NCBI RefSeq assembly: GCF_000144695.1
Contig: NC_014378.1
Span: 1,367,833 to 1,431,832 of the forward strand
Direction: 5' to 3'
Source of the DNA: Acetohalobium arabaticum DSM 5501
GTDB lineage: Bacteria; Bacillota; Halanaerobiia; Halobacteroidales; Acetohalobiaceae
Length of the DNA: 64,000 nucleotides
Part shown: piece by piece, positions 1 to 7,880 of the stretch
How positions within the stretch are numbered: the stretch's first letter is position 1
Layout of the letters: each line of letters opens with the position of its first letter
Program-made: the position numbers and the translations under genes
The notes under the pieces: model-generated
What the model saw: only the letters and a program-made list of their open reading frames with translations
Told to the model about the DNA's origin: nothing
The model's database searches: none

Positions 1-479
1 GCAATCGGCTGAACTGTACCTACTTCACTATTAACCTGCATAATACTGACTAAGACTGTATTTTCCGAAACTGCTTCCTCTAACTGCTTGAGATCTACTC
101 TACCCCTCTTATCTACATCAAGATAAACTACTTCCCATCCTTTCTCTTCTAACTCCTTTAAAGTATCTAAAACCGACGAATGTTCAACCTTAGTCGTAAT
201 AATCTGATTTCCATACCGCTGTAAAGCATTTAAAGTTCCCTTAATAGCCAAATTATTGGCTTCAGTACCGCCAGAAGTAAATATAATCTCCCGCTCATCA
301 GCCTTAATAACTTTGGCCAAACTCCTTCTGGCCTGCTTAATTAATTTTTCTGCTTCTACTCCCATACTATGAAGCGAAGAAGGATTTCCATAAACATCTG
401 TTAGAGGTTCCATCATCGCCTCAATAACTTCAAATTTTGGTTTAGTAGTTGCACTATTATCGAGATATACTTCATCCAT
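1..479 (-). CDS. Cysteine desulfurase, NifS/IscS family (3' end outside window)
   Basis: A PLP-dependent enzyme that removes sulfur from L-cysteine for Fe-S cluster, thiamine or tRNA thiolation pathways. Only the first 159 residues are in the window; the gene runs off the left edge. Family motifs seen are LDNSATTKP at residues 6-14, YGNPSSLHSMG, TSGGTEANN (phosphate-binding loop), VEHSSVL (the His that stacks on PLP) and QVNSEVGTVQPI. The PLP-lysine and the active-site Cys loop lie beyond the edge, so activity cannot be judged. The start is ATG with GAGGAGG about 8 nt upstream. It is the last visible gene of a run with the thiamine-binding-like and HhH radical SAM genes. Thiamine, tRNA and Fe-S roles cannot be told apart from the sequence. 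Confidence 0.93.
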   Translation of the reverse strand, partial: MDEVYLDNSATTKPKFEVIEAMMEPLTDVYGNPSSLHSMGVEAEKLIKQARRSLAKVIKADEREIIFTSGGTEANNLAIKGTLNALQRYGNQIITTKVEHSSVLDTLKELEEKGWEVVYLDVDKRGRVDLKQLEEAVSENTVLVSIMQVNSEVGTVQPI

Positions 480-505
480 AATTCTCCTCCTCGCTCATCC
501 AAAGA

Positions 506-814
506 TTATCCTTGCTCCAATTTACTTTCAACAGAATCTATCTTCTGATCCATGCTGGCCTCTTTATCCCGGCGGTCATCAATCTTAATTGAAGTAGAAA
601 CCCGAACTGCTCCTTCATCAAAGGGAGTTTCATGTAACTTCTTAACTACAGCAAAGATAGTATCCAAGTCACCTTCAATAATCGTTCCCATCGGCGTTAA
701 TTGATACTCAATTCCTTCTTCTTCAACCAATACCTGCTGACAGCCAGCAACATACTTGCTCAAACTGGCATCTTCAGTTCCTAATGGTACCACTGTTACT
801 TCTACAATCGCCAT
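506..814 (-). CDS. MTH1187/YkoF-like thiamine-binding protein (UPF0045)
   Basis: A small (102 aa) soluble protein of the MTH1187/UPF0045 family. Members form ferredoxin-like oligomers, and some bind thiamine or related ligands. Family hallmarks are the N-terminal strand AIVEVTVVPLGT, the central YQLTPMGTIIEGD and the helix followed by VRVSTSIKIDDR. An in-frame TTG lies directly before the ATG. AGGAGG at 824-829 is 9 nt from the ATG and 6 nt from the TTG, so the start could be 814 or 817; ATG is preferred. The Shine-Dalgarno overlaps the stop codon of the radical SAM gene upstream, which implies translational coupling. The C-terminal 20 residues are charged and probably disordered. The ligand is not known from the sequence. 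Confidence 0.85.
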   Translation of the reverse strand: MAIVEVTVVPLGTEDASLSKYVAGCQQVLVEEEGIEYQLTPMGTIIEGDLDTIFAVVKKLHETPFDEGAVRVSTSIKIDDRRDKEASMDQKIDSVESKLEQG

Positions 815-827
815 CAATTGACACCTC

Positions 828-2465
828 CTAATTAAAGATTACTAAATTTCTTAACTGCTCCACATCATAACTATAATCCAACACCCGGTTCAGCTCATCC
901 AAATCTTTAATTTTATCAGCCATAAAGATTCTCATCGCCCGCTTTTTGCCGATACCAGGCAGCGCTTCTAATTCAGCCAATCCTGCCTGATTGAGATTAA
1001 AAGGCCAGGGAATTCCTGTTACCGACCTATAGCCGTAGTCGATAACCTTCACATCAAAGACTTTACCTACTTGACGCTGGCCAGGAACACCTATTAAGAT
1101 TGGATAAGTCCCTAACTGTCTACCAAAGGAAATCTTACCCTGGCTCTTTTCGACAATAACCTCTTTGAGCAGTGTTCCTTTGGGGAATACCCGTTTAAGC
1201 ATTGGCTGATTAATCTCTTCATTAATCTTATCCTTATATTCCTTAAATTCTTGCTTACTATAATTATAACCTGTCTCATATCCCTGAAGTGCATTCACCT
1301 GCCGGACATTAATTCTGCGTACCAAAAGATCCTTTTCAATAATCTTATGTAGAAACTTTAGATTCAACTCCATTGTCTGCTCCCGTTCTCCTTTAAGACC
1401 GTGTAATAAATTAAGACCAGGCAACAGCTTAGGCACTCCATCTTCATCACGATAGCCGCTGGCTTGATTCATAATCTCTATAGCCTGCATTGTCTTATCA
1501 GGAGTAGTACCGATATTATTGGCCTCAAGCACTTGAGGGTCAGCTGACTCCAATCCAAAAGCAGCTATATCACCAGCAGTATTGTAAGCAGCTATCATCT
1601 CTAACACTTCAGCTGATCGGTCAGGAAAATCAGCAATTGTGGCTGGATTTATATTATCCATATGTAATGTCTTTAAATCAGAAGCTACTTCTCTAATTCC
1701 AGTATATAAACTCTTAATAACTTCTGGATTAGGACATAACCTCCCCTCCTGTTCTTCCGCCTGATATAGCAATAAATCCGTCTGACAGCCTAAGCGAAAG
1801 TACTGATTACCCAAACTGGATAACTCAGCTACTTCCCCTATAATTCCTTCCAGACTTCTATGATATGTAATCTCTTTAAAGCCTTCACTACAGAAGGCAC
1901 AATTCTCCTCTCTAGGACAGCCCCTAAACGTCTCTAATTCACAGACTAAATAAGGAAAATTAGGATGCTTAGTAGTAACTACAGCCCCTAGTCTAGCCCA
2001 GCGGTCTACAATCTCAACCGGATCTAATTCTGTTATTAAATTATTATTAGTAAATTCCTGGTAGACAGTCAATCCCGGAATTTCTGATGCAGTTTTATCT
2101 ACAGAATTAATTTTTAGACCAGAATTAATAATGGGACCGCTTAAAATAACCTCTGGAGACTGCAACCTCTCTGTAAGACTTTCAATCTCCTGAAGTGAAA
2201 TCGGTTTACCACCTAAGTACTTACCAGGAACAGTAGTTCCAGCAATAATAACTACAGCCTGAGACATCTTTAATCTGTTCAGTAACTCTTCTTTATTATC
2301 CCTAAACTGATCAATAGTTAAATAATCAATTTCCTCTTTTGCCAACCCTGCATCCCTTAATGCTCCATAGGTATACCGTACATGGGGAGCAATATAAGGA
2401 GGAACGCCTAAACAGGAGGGCTCATCAAGATAGCCATCTAAAATACTAACCTTCTGTCTGCTCAT
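828..2465 (-). CDS. Radical SAM protein with C-terminal helix-hairpin-helix (COG1031-like)
   Basis: A 545-aa radical SAM enzyme of the type seen mainly in archaea and some anaerobic Firmicutes; its reaction is unknown. The N-terminal region (about 1-165) resembles the family's nucleotide or cobalamin-like fold. The cluster-binding cysteines are C183, C189 and C192, spaced CX5CX2C instead of the usual CX3CX2C. The TIM-barrel part follows, with GLESADPQVL and GLNLLHGLKGE. A helix-hairpin-helix sits at about 494-530 (LEALPGIGKKRAMRIF), which suggests nucleic-acid contact. It is the first gene of a unit with the thiamine-binding-like protein and NifS. RNA or DNA modification is a reasonable guess from the HhH, but no substrate can be assigned. 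Confidence 0.85.
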   Translation of the reverse strand: MSRQKVSILDGYLDEPSCLGVPPYIAPHVRYTYGALRDAGLAKEEIDYLTIDQFRDNKEELLNRLKMSQAVVIIAGTTVPGKYLGGKPISLQEIESLTERLQSPEVILSGPIINSGLKINSVDKTASEIPGLTVYQEFTNNNLITELDPVEIVDRWARLGAVVTTKHPNFPYLVCELETFRGCPREENCAFCSEGFKEITYHRSLEGIIGEVAELSSLGNQYFRLGCQTDLLLYQAEEQEGRLCPNPEVIKSLYTGIREVASDLKTLHMDNINPATIADFPDRSAEVLEMIAAYNTAGDIAAFGLESADPQVLEANNIGTTPDKTMQAIEIMNQASGYRDEDGVPKLLPGLNLLHGLKGEREQTMELNLKFLHKIIEKDLLVRRINVRQVNALQGYETGYNYSKQEFKEYKDKINEEINQPMLKRVFPKGTLLKEVIVEKSQGKISFGRQLGTYPILIGVPGQRQVGKVFDVKVIDYGYRSVTGIPWPFNLNQAGLAELEALPGIGKKRAMRIFMADKIKDLDELNRVLDYSYDVEQLRNLVIFN

Positions 2466-2530
2466 TTTACAACCTTCCCTTCACCAATATATCAAATTCA
2501 ACACCATATTTATTATACCAATTAGCACCC

Positions 2531-2565
2531 AAAATTAAAAGCATCCATCTTAAAAAGATGAATGC
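2531..2565 (-). terminator. Rho-independent terminator of the SNF transporter gene
   Basis: An 11-bp stem (2541-2551 with 2555-2565, one G-U pair, 3-nt loop) is followed on the minus strand by TTTTAATTTT (2531-2540). It lies 15 bp after the transporter stop codon and before the HhH radical SAM gene. Confidence 0.8.
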
Positions 2566-2580
2566 TTAGACTGAAGTCTA

Positions 2581-4080
2581 TTATAAATCTGTCTCATTCT
2601 TCACTAAGCCATCATATCTGTTAGGTAGAAGATTGAGAATGATTGACATTATCAAAACTCCAGCTGCTGCTATCCAGCCAATCTTAAGATCACTTACTGG
2701 ATACCCAGCATAAGGCTGATTTAGCTCCATAACAAATGATCTAATCAGCATATAAGTCAAAAAGAGCGGAGTAATATACTTAATCATTATATCCCACCAG
2801 CGACCGACCTGAAAGTTAGAGATAGGATTGAAGAAATCTCGCAGTACTTCAGCTTTATAATACCAACCTATAACAACTGCCTCTAAGATTCCGATAACAG
2901 CAACACCAAACTGCATATTATAATGATCAATTATATCTAAAAAGTAGAGTCCGGCCCCAGTAGTAAAGAGAATACTAGCTATAAATCCAAGTCCACAGAC
3001 AATTGTTGTTGCCTTCTTACGGCTGAGATTAAACTTATCCATTACCGGTGCCGATACCGCCTCTACCATAGAAATACTCGAAGAAATTCCTGCTATTCCT
3101 AAGGCAACAAAGAAAATAACTCCCAATACTGTATTGAAAGCAGGAAGCATATTAATCGCCTTTGGAAAAGCTACAAAAGCTAAACCGATACTCTGAGCAA
3201 CCACTTCCTCTATCGGCTGCCCGGTCTGAGCCGCCATATATCCCAGAATCCCAAAGACTCCAATCCCTACAATAAAGCTAAAACTACAGTTAGCCAATGC
3301 AGTAATGAAAGCATTATTCACAATATCAGAATCCTCAGATAAGTAACTACCGTAAGCAATCATTACTCCAAAACAGACGCTTAAAGTAAAGAAGATCTGT
3401 CCATAGGCAGCCAACCAGACTCCAGGATTCAGTAAAGCAGCAAAATCCGGTTCTAAAAACTTATTAATTCCTTCGACTGCTCCCGGTAATGTAATTCCGC
3501 GAACTACAATAATTAACATTAATAATGCTAAAATCGGCATAAAAATCTTCGAAGCCTTTTCAACCCCGGCTTCAATTCCATTATAGACAATCACAAAATT
3601 AATTAACCAAACTACTAAAACTATCAATAGAACTGAAAGATTGACTCCTCCTAATTCACCAATACCTGAAGTTAACTGCAAGTGGGTATTATATAGAAAG
3701 GCTTCCGGATTACTACCCCAGGCCCCGCTGAAGGCATAGTAAATATATTTAAAACTCCAACTGATAATTACTGAATAATAAGAAATTAAAACAAAAGTTA
3801 CTAGCGTAGACCACCAACCAAGCCACTCCCATTTTTCATCTACCTTAGTAAAGGAAAAAGGGGCAGAACCGCGCATCTTCTGGCCAAAACTAAACTCTAA
3901 AATTAATAAAGGAATTCCAGTAGTTAATAAAGCAAAAAAATAGGGAATTAAGAATGCTCCCCCACCATTATCATAAGCTACATAGCTAAAACGCCAGATA
4001 TTACCCAATCCTACTGCCGAACCGATAGTTGCTAGAATAAAACCTAATCTCGATCCCCACTGATTCTCACTTGACTCCAT
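2581..4080 (-). CDS. Na+-dependent transporter, SNF/NSS (LeuT-like) family
   Basis: A 499-aa integral membrane secondary transporter of the neurotransmitter:sodium symporter family, which couples Na+ entry to amino-acid uptake. The signature TM1 is clear: GSAVGLGNIWRFSYVAYDNG (residues 17-36) carries the unwound Na+/substrate site, followed by GGAFLIPYF of TM2. About 11-12 hydrophobic segments fit the LeuT fold. The start is ATG with AGGAGGAG upstream. It is transcribed alone, with its own terminator, and is divergent from the DUF1385 gene. Amino acids or osmolytes are plausible substrates in a halophile, but the substrate cannot be read from the sequence. Confidence 0.93.
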   Translation of the reverse strand: MESSENQWGSRLGFILATIGSAVGLGNIWRFSYVAYDNGGGAFLIPYFFALLTTGIPLLILEFSFGQKMRGSAPFSFTKVDEKWEWLGWWSTLVTFVLISYYSVIISWSFKYIYYAFSGAWGSNPEAFLYNTHLQLTSGIGELGGVNLSVLLIVLVVWLINFVIVYNGIEAGVEKASKIFMPILALLMLIIVVRGITLPGAVEGINKFLEPDFAALLNPGVWLAAYGQIFFTLSVCFGVMIAYGSYLSEDSDIVNNAFITALANCSFSFIVGIGVFGILGYMAAQTGQPIEEVVAQSIGLAFVAFPKAINMLPAFNTVLGVIFFVALGIAGISSSISMVEAVSAPVMDKFNLSRKKATTIVCGLGFIASILFTTGAGLYFLDIIDHYNMQFGVAVIGILEAVVIGWYYKAEVLRDFFNPISNFQVGRWWDIMIKYITPLFLTYMLIRSFVMELNQPYAGYPVSDLKIGWIAAAGVLIMSIILNLLPNRYDGLVKNETDL

Positions 4081-4175
4081 TCTCTGCTCCTCCTTATTCT
4101 TTGCTAGTTATTTAAAGTCCTAATTAATATATCACCTCTTTTCTTAAAAGTCAAATAGTTAACATTTTCTGTTTG

Positions 4176-4204
4176 TTGACATTTCCAGCTAAATCTAATA
4201 AACT
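4176..4204 (+). promoter_or_regulatory. SigmaA-type promoter for the DUF1385 gene
   Basis: TTGACA (4176-4181), a 17-bp spacer and TAAACT (4199-4204), 26 bp upstream of the ATG. The perfect -35 and optimal spacing make this a convincing vegetative promoter. Confidence 0.65.
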
Positions 4205-4230
4205 ATTCAATGATTGGAGGTGCCTAGAGA

Positions 4231-4989
4231 ATGAAGATGGGCGGTAGATCTTATAGAAATGGAATTCGACTTTTCGGCCAAAAATACTCTGTTAAAACCT
4301 ATTATGAAGATGGTCAATTAAAATACGAAGTAGGTCAAAATGCTTTAGCCAATAATAAATTATTCTTATCAGCCAAAAAGATCCCTGTTTTAAGAGGAAT
4401 GGTTAGCATTCTCTTTTCTATTTTCTATTTCTTAAAAGAAGCTATTCAGAAGCCAACAAAGTTTTGGCCTATTCTTCTATTTATTATATTTGATATCAGC
4501 TTAGAAATCTATTTTCAGTTATTCCCTAACAGTATTGCTTCGGTTTCATTCCTACCAACTCCGGCTAAAATTCCAGTTTACTTAGTAGTGGTTATTTCTA
4601 TTATACTACTTCTGCGGATGACTATCTTACAAGAACTCTTTAAGTTTCATGGAGCAGAACATAAAGCTATTAACTATTATCAGTCCGATTATCAACAGAA
4701 TATTGCTTCTCATTCAAGATTAGCAAGAAGGTGTGGAACTAACTTAGTTGTCTTTTATCTCTTCATTATCTTCATCTTTGAAACACTGGGATTGGGTTTT
4801 AACATTTATTTAGAAACTTTGGTAGCCATCGGTATTGCCTATGAATTCATTTTAATTCTACCGGAATCGATCTTGAATATCCCGTATCTTGTTCAAATGA
4901 TTACTACTATTGAACCGGATTCTAAACATCTAAAGGCTGCTGAAAAAGCCCTCGATATCTTAATTAGTATGGAAGAAAGGGATAAATAA
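4231..4989 (+). CDS. DUF1385 family membrane protein (YqhQ-like)
   Basis: A 252-aa protein of the DUF1385/YqhQ family, of unknown biochemical function. It begins with the family's MGGRSYRNGIRLFGQK-type N-terminus and contains the conserved block FKFHGAEHKAINYYQ (about 138-152), whose His and Glu residues look metal-binding. Several hydrophobic segments (about 56-72, 76-96, 110-132, 170-190, 195-215) point to a membrane location. It is shorter than typical 300-aa members. The start is ATG with GGAGGTG 8 nt upstream. It is a single gene, convergent with the photoproduct-lyase gene. No function is claimed beyond the family. Confidence 0.88.
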   Translation: MKMGGRSYRNGIRLFGQKYSVKTYYEDGQLKYEVGQNALANNKLFLSAKKIPVLRGMVSILFSIFYFLKEAIQKPTKFWPILLFIIFDISLEIYFQLFPNSIASVSFLPTPAKIPVYLVVVISIILLLRMTILQELFKFHGAEHKAINYYQSDYQQNIASHSRLARRCGTNLVVFYLFIIFIFETLGLGFNIYLETLVAIGIAYEFILILPESILNIPYLVQMITTIEPDSKHLKAAEKALDILISMEERDK

Positions 4990-5006
4990 TACCAGTAGCC
5001 TTTCTT

Positions 5007-6020
5007 TCAAACAAAATATTCAATTTCAGCCTTCGGAAGTCTATCTTTAATTAACTCAGCTAAATATGTCCGTAATTGTTCAGCTGTCTCTTCATCATAG
5101 ACATACTTACCAAAGCCTTTATGCTTCTTTTGGTCCTTACTAAAGTCCAACTTAGTTTCCGGATATCGTTCCTGAATTATATTCTTAGTCCGTGTGCTGA
5201 ACCTAAACATAATCAATTCAAAACTCAATTCTGAATTTTGAAAATCACTAAAGGCTGTAGCTAACTTATCAATCATCCTTTTATACTCCTGTTTCCAATT
5301 CTCATGCAGCATAATTGGAGCAATAATAAAGCCTACTGGATAGCCTGCTTCTTTAAGTTTGTAGGCTGCCTGTAAGCGCGAAGTTAAAGAAGGAGTTAGA
5401 TTTTCAAACTCTCTTATTACATAAGCAGAATTAATACTATACCTAAACCGCGTCTTTTCATTATGATCTATATTTAAAAATGAATCAATATTATCAAATT
5501 TAGTAGCTACCCTTAATAACGCATCATCACGCTGGCTAAAAAAATTAATCATTCTACCCAATACTCCAGTAATATGCTCTAAAGCAATAGGATCAGAAGA
5601 ACTACTGGCTTCAAAAGTTGTTATCTCCTTTTCACTCTTTTTTATATGCTTCTTAATAGCATCCAGAATTTCATCTATATTAACATAGACTCTAGGATAG
5701 ACTGCCGAACCTAAATTAGTAGCTAAATAACAGTATTCACACCTACCGGGACAGCTAGTATTTCCCACTACTCGATAATCAGCCGAAGGCTGACAGGATT
5801 TAAAGCGGAGCGTCTTCTTGACCCCCACTACCAATGTTTCTTTAGCCTTTTCAAACAACTCCAGGGGTGTCATCTGTTCCTTCCATTTAACTCTATTATG
5901 GGATTCAATCATTCTTACCGGCACTTCTTTATCCTCATACCTTTCTTTAATCTCAGCTCCTAACTCATAATCAAGAGCCTGCTCTTCAATTAAGACCGAT
6001 TTGGGTTCAAAAGCTTTCAT
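5007..6020 (-). CDS. Spore photoproduct lyase (SplB) homologue with Ser at the catalytic Cys position
   Basis: A 337-aa radical SAM protein that aligns over its whole length with Bacillus SplB, the enzyme that reverses the thymine photodimer of spore DNA. The cluster motif is C90-X3-C94-X2-C97 (CPGRCEYCYL). Other shared blocks are YPRVYVNIDEILD, TRFRYSINSAYVI, KEAGYPVGFIIAPI and the C-terminal GFGKYVY and IEYFV. In B. subtilis the H-atom donor Cys141 sits in FEASCTSD; here the aligned block is FEASSSSD (136-143), with S140 in place of Cys. The start ATG overlaps the upstream stop (ATGA), so it is coupled to the zinc-ribbon gene. It could be a repurposed or inefficient lyase. The residue comparison uses the remembered B. 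subtilis sequence. Confidence 0.85.
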   Translation of the reverse strand: MKAFEPKSVLIEEQALDYELGAEIKERYEDKEVPVRMIESHNRVKWKEQMTPLELFEKAKETLVVGVKKTLRFKSCQPSADYRVVGNTSCPGRCEYCYLATNLGSAVYPRVYVNIDEILDAIKKHIKKSEKEITTFEASSSSDPIALEHITGVLGRMINFFSQRDDALLRVATKFDNIDSFLNIDHNEKTRFRYSINSAYVIREFENLTPSLTSRLQAAYKLKEAGYPVGFIIAPIMLHENWKQEYKRMIDKLATAFSDFQNSELSFELIMFRFSTRTKNIIQERYPETKLDFSKDQKKHKGFGKYVYDEETAEQLRTYLAELIKDRLPKAEIEYFV

Positions 6021-6490
6021 CTTTCCAGCTCCTCTTTTAATTCAAATTCAGTATTATTTAAATCTTTTATTAACAGCTGATATAATTGATAGGCTTCATC
6101 TCCTTTAAAGAACTCAAAATCAAGAATGTAGTTACAGTGCTGACAGGTATCAATAACTATAATTTCAACCGGAGGAATTGGATTTTCTTTGATATTAATT
6201 AGACTATAATACGGCAGGCGAACAACCCGTTTGTTTTTTGATAATTCTTTTTTACAGGAAGGACAGATAGTATGCTCATCTTCTATTTTAGAAATAACAG
6301 TGGCTAATCTATCTATCTCCAGATTAGTTAATAACCTTTTTTGATCTGTAATTATATTTCTAGTTGTCTCTGCTAGTAGACCATCATTATTTATTTCTGA
6401 TTGGAGCTCCTCTTCATTCAACTCATCCAGCAATCTATATGCTTCCTGTAATTCAAACTTTACTTCCTTAATTAAACGATCAATTAACAT
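6017..6490 (-). CDS. Zinc-ribbon protein coupled to the SplB homologue
   Basis: A 157-aa soluble protein that I do not recognise as a named family. The N-terminal half (1-70) is helical and charged, a possible coiled coil. A split CxxC pair, CPSC at about 76-79 and CQHC at about 116-119, is typical of a zinc ribbon. The tail is acidic and Lys-rich. Its stop overlaps the start of the photoproduct-lyase homologue by the ATGA arrangement, so both are almost certainly made together. A helper role for the lyase (DNA binding or cofactor delivery) is inference. The Shine-Dalgarno (GAGGAG) is about 14 nt from the ATG, which is far, and an in-frame stop blocks any longer start. Confidence 0.7.
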   Translation of the reverse strand: MLIDRLIKEVKFELQEAYRLLDELNEEELQSEINNDGLLAETTRNIITDQKRLLTNLEIDRLATVISKIEDEHTICPSCKKELSKNKRVVRLPYYSLINIKENPIPPVEIIVIDTCQHCNYILDFEFFKGDEAYQLYQLLIKDLNNTEFELKEELER

Positions 6491-6603
6491 AACTTAAATT
6501 TCAACTCCTCACTACAATGTTTAGTTTAATCTACCTCTTTATACGTTTAGTTTTATAAACTAGAATTACTATTATACTTTCAAATACTGGCTTAATTACA
6601 AAT

Positions 6604-6633
6604 AAAAAAAGCACCTGCCGTTCAGCAGATGCT
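6604..6633 (-). terminator. Rho-independent terminator after the malic-enzyme-like gene
   Basis: A 9-bp stem (6610-6618 with 6625-6633, one G-U pair, 6-nt loop) with a T run on the minus strand (6603-6609), 6 bp beyond the stop codon of the malic-enzyme-like gene. Confidence 0.85.
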
Positions 6634-6638
6634 TAACA

Positions 6639-7844
6639 TTAATCTAACAGATATTCCATAACCTCTAATGACAGGTCTTCTTTCTTTTTTAATTTATCAA
6701 CATCAGTTTTAGCAGTAGTTACTCCCTTAAATACTGCTTCAGTTACTTTATTCATAACTTCCGGATCAAAAGCATTAGGAAGAATATTATCCGCCGCTGG
6801 TTTCTCAACTAAACTGGCTACAATCTTAGCAGCAATTAATTGAACTTCCAGTGAAAGCCGCTTCTGTCTGTTCTGTAGTAGCCCTTTAATTAAGCCAGGA
6901 AAGACTAACTGACTATTAATCTTCTCCCCTTCTTCAAAGTCAAACATATCCATCCGAGGAGCCTCTTTTGCAATTGAATCAGCTAAAGAAAAGATAATCG
7001 GTTTTTCTTTCATATTATGGACTACATGTTGATTCAGTATATCTCCAAATCCATTCCCCAGCAGAACATCAGCTCCATCTAAAGCCTCTTCTAAATTCGT
7101 TTCCATAATGTTAACTCTGGATTTCCGGTCTATTCTTTTCTTAATTAAACTAAACTTACTATCCTTTGGTTCAAAAATTCCAAATTTATCATAAAGAGTT
7201 ACCTCCTTTACCTCAGCTGTCAACAATAACTCAATAATTGCTAAATTAGCAATCTCACTTCCAAATATTACCACATTCAAGTCCTCTAAAGACTTATCTA
7301 CTACCTGTAAAGCATTGTATAAAGCTGCCAAAACAGCAATAGCCCTTCCCTGTTGGTCATCATGATAAACAGGAATCGATAATTGGTTCTGTAATCTATA
7401 CTGTAATTCAATACACTCAGGAGCAGCAATATCTTCTAAAAAGATAGCTCCATAAGCCGGCGCTAAATTCTTAATTGTAGCAGCCAACTTATCAATATCC
7501 ATTATATCCAAACAGATAGGAACCGCTTCTACTTCAGCATACTTTTCTAATAATTTAACCTTACTTTCCACAATCGGTAATACCGCATCGGCTCCTATTT
7601 CACCTAAATGTAGAACCGACGAACCATTAGAAATGACAGCTACTCTCCTACCTTTATCGGTATATTTATAAATCTTTTCGGGGTCATTGACTATTTCTTG
7701 TAAAAAGTCAGTCCTACTCTTAGCTCTTCTATCTTGCTTCCGACCCTGCTGTTTTTTTGTGTCTACCTGTTTATTTTGAACTTCTTTCTTTTCCTTTTCT
7801 TCAGGAGTCTCATAACCCATTAATGCATCTTCTTTAATTATCAT
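6639..7844 (-). CDS. Malic-enzyme-like protein with degenerate cofactor motifs
   Basis: A 401-aa protein with the fold of short NAD(P)-malic enzymes (malate to pyruvate plus CO2). It keeps NGSSVLHLGEIG, the Lys of VESKVKLLEKY, EDIAAPEC and HDDQQGRAI, which carry metal and catalytic residues. The Rossmann glycine loop, normally GxGxxG, reads FGSEIANLAI, and the usual ALANPxPEI block reads SLADSIAKEAP, so NAD(P) and carboxylate binding look altered. The N-terminus has a highly charged, Lys/Gln-rich extension of about 50 residues that normal malic enzymes lack. The start is ATG with GGGGAGGT 8 nt upstream. It follows the three M42 peptidase genes. It may be a regulatory or repurposed paralogue. 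Confidence 0.75.
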   Translation of the reverse strand: MIIKEDALMGYETPEEKEKKEVQNKQVDTKKQQGRKQDRRAKSRTDFLQEIVNDPEKIYKYTDKGRRVAVISNGSSVLHLGEIGADAVLPIVESKVKLLEKYAEVEAVPICLDIMDIDKLAATIKNLAPAYGAIFLEDIAAPECIELQYRLQNQLSIPVYHDDQQGRAIAVLAALYNALQVVDKSLEDLNVVIFGSEIANLAIIELLLTAEVKEVTLYDKFGIFEPKDSKFSLIKKRIDRKSRVNIMETNLEEALDGADVLLGNGFGDILNQHVVHNMKEKPIIFSLADSIAKEAPRMDMFDFEEGEKINSQLVFPGLIKGLLQNRQKRLSLEVQLIAAKIVASLVEKPAADNILPNAFDPEVMNKVTEAVFKGVTTAKTDVDKLKKKEDLSLEVMEYLLD

Positions 7845-7880
7845 CCCTTAATACCTCCCCTGTTTGGTTAACTGCAGATA

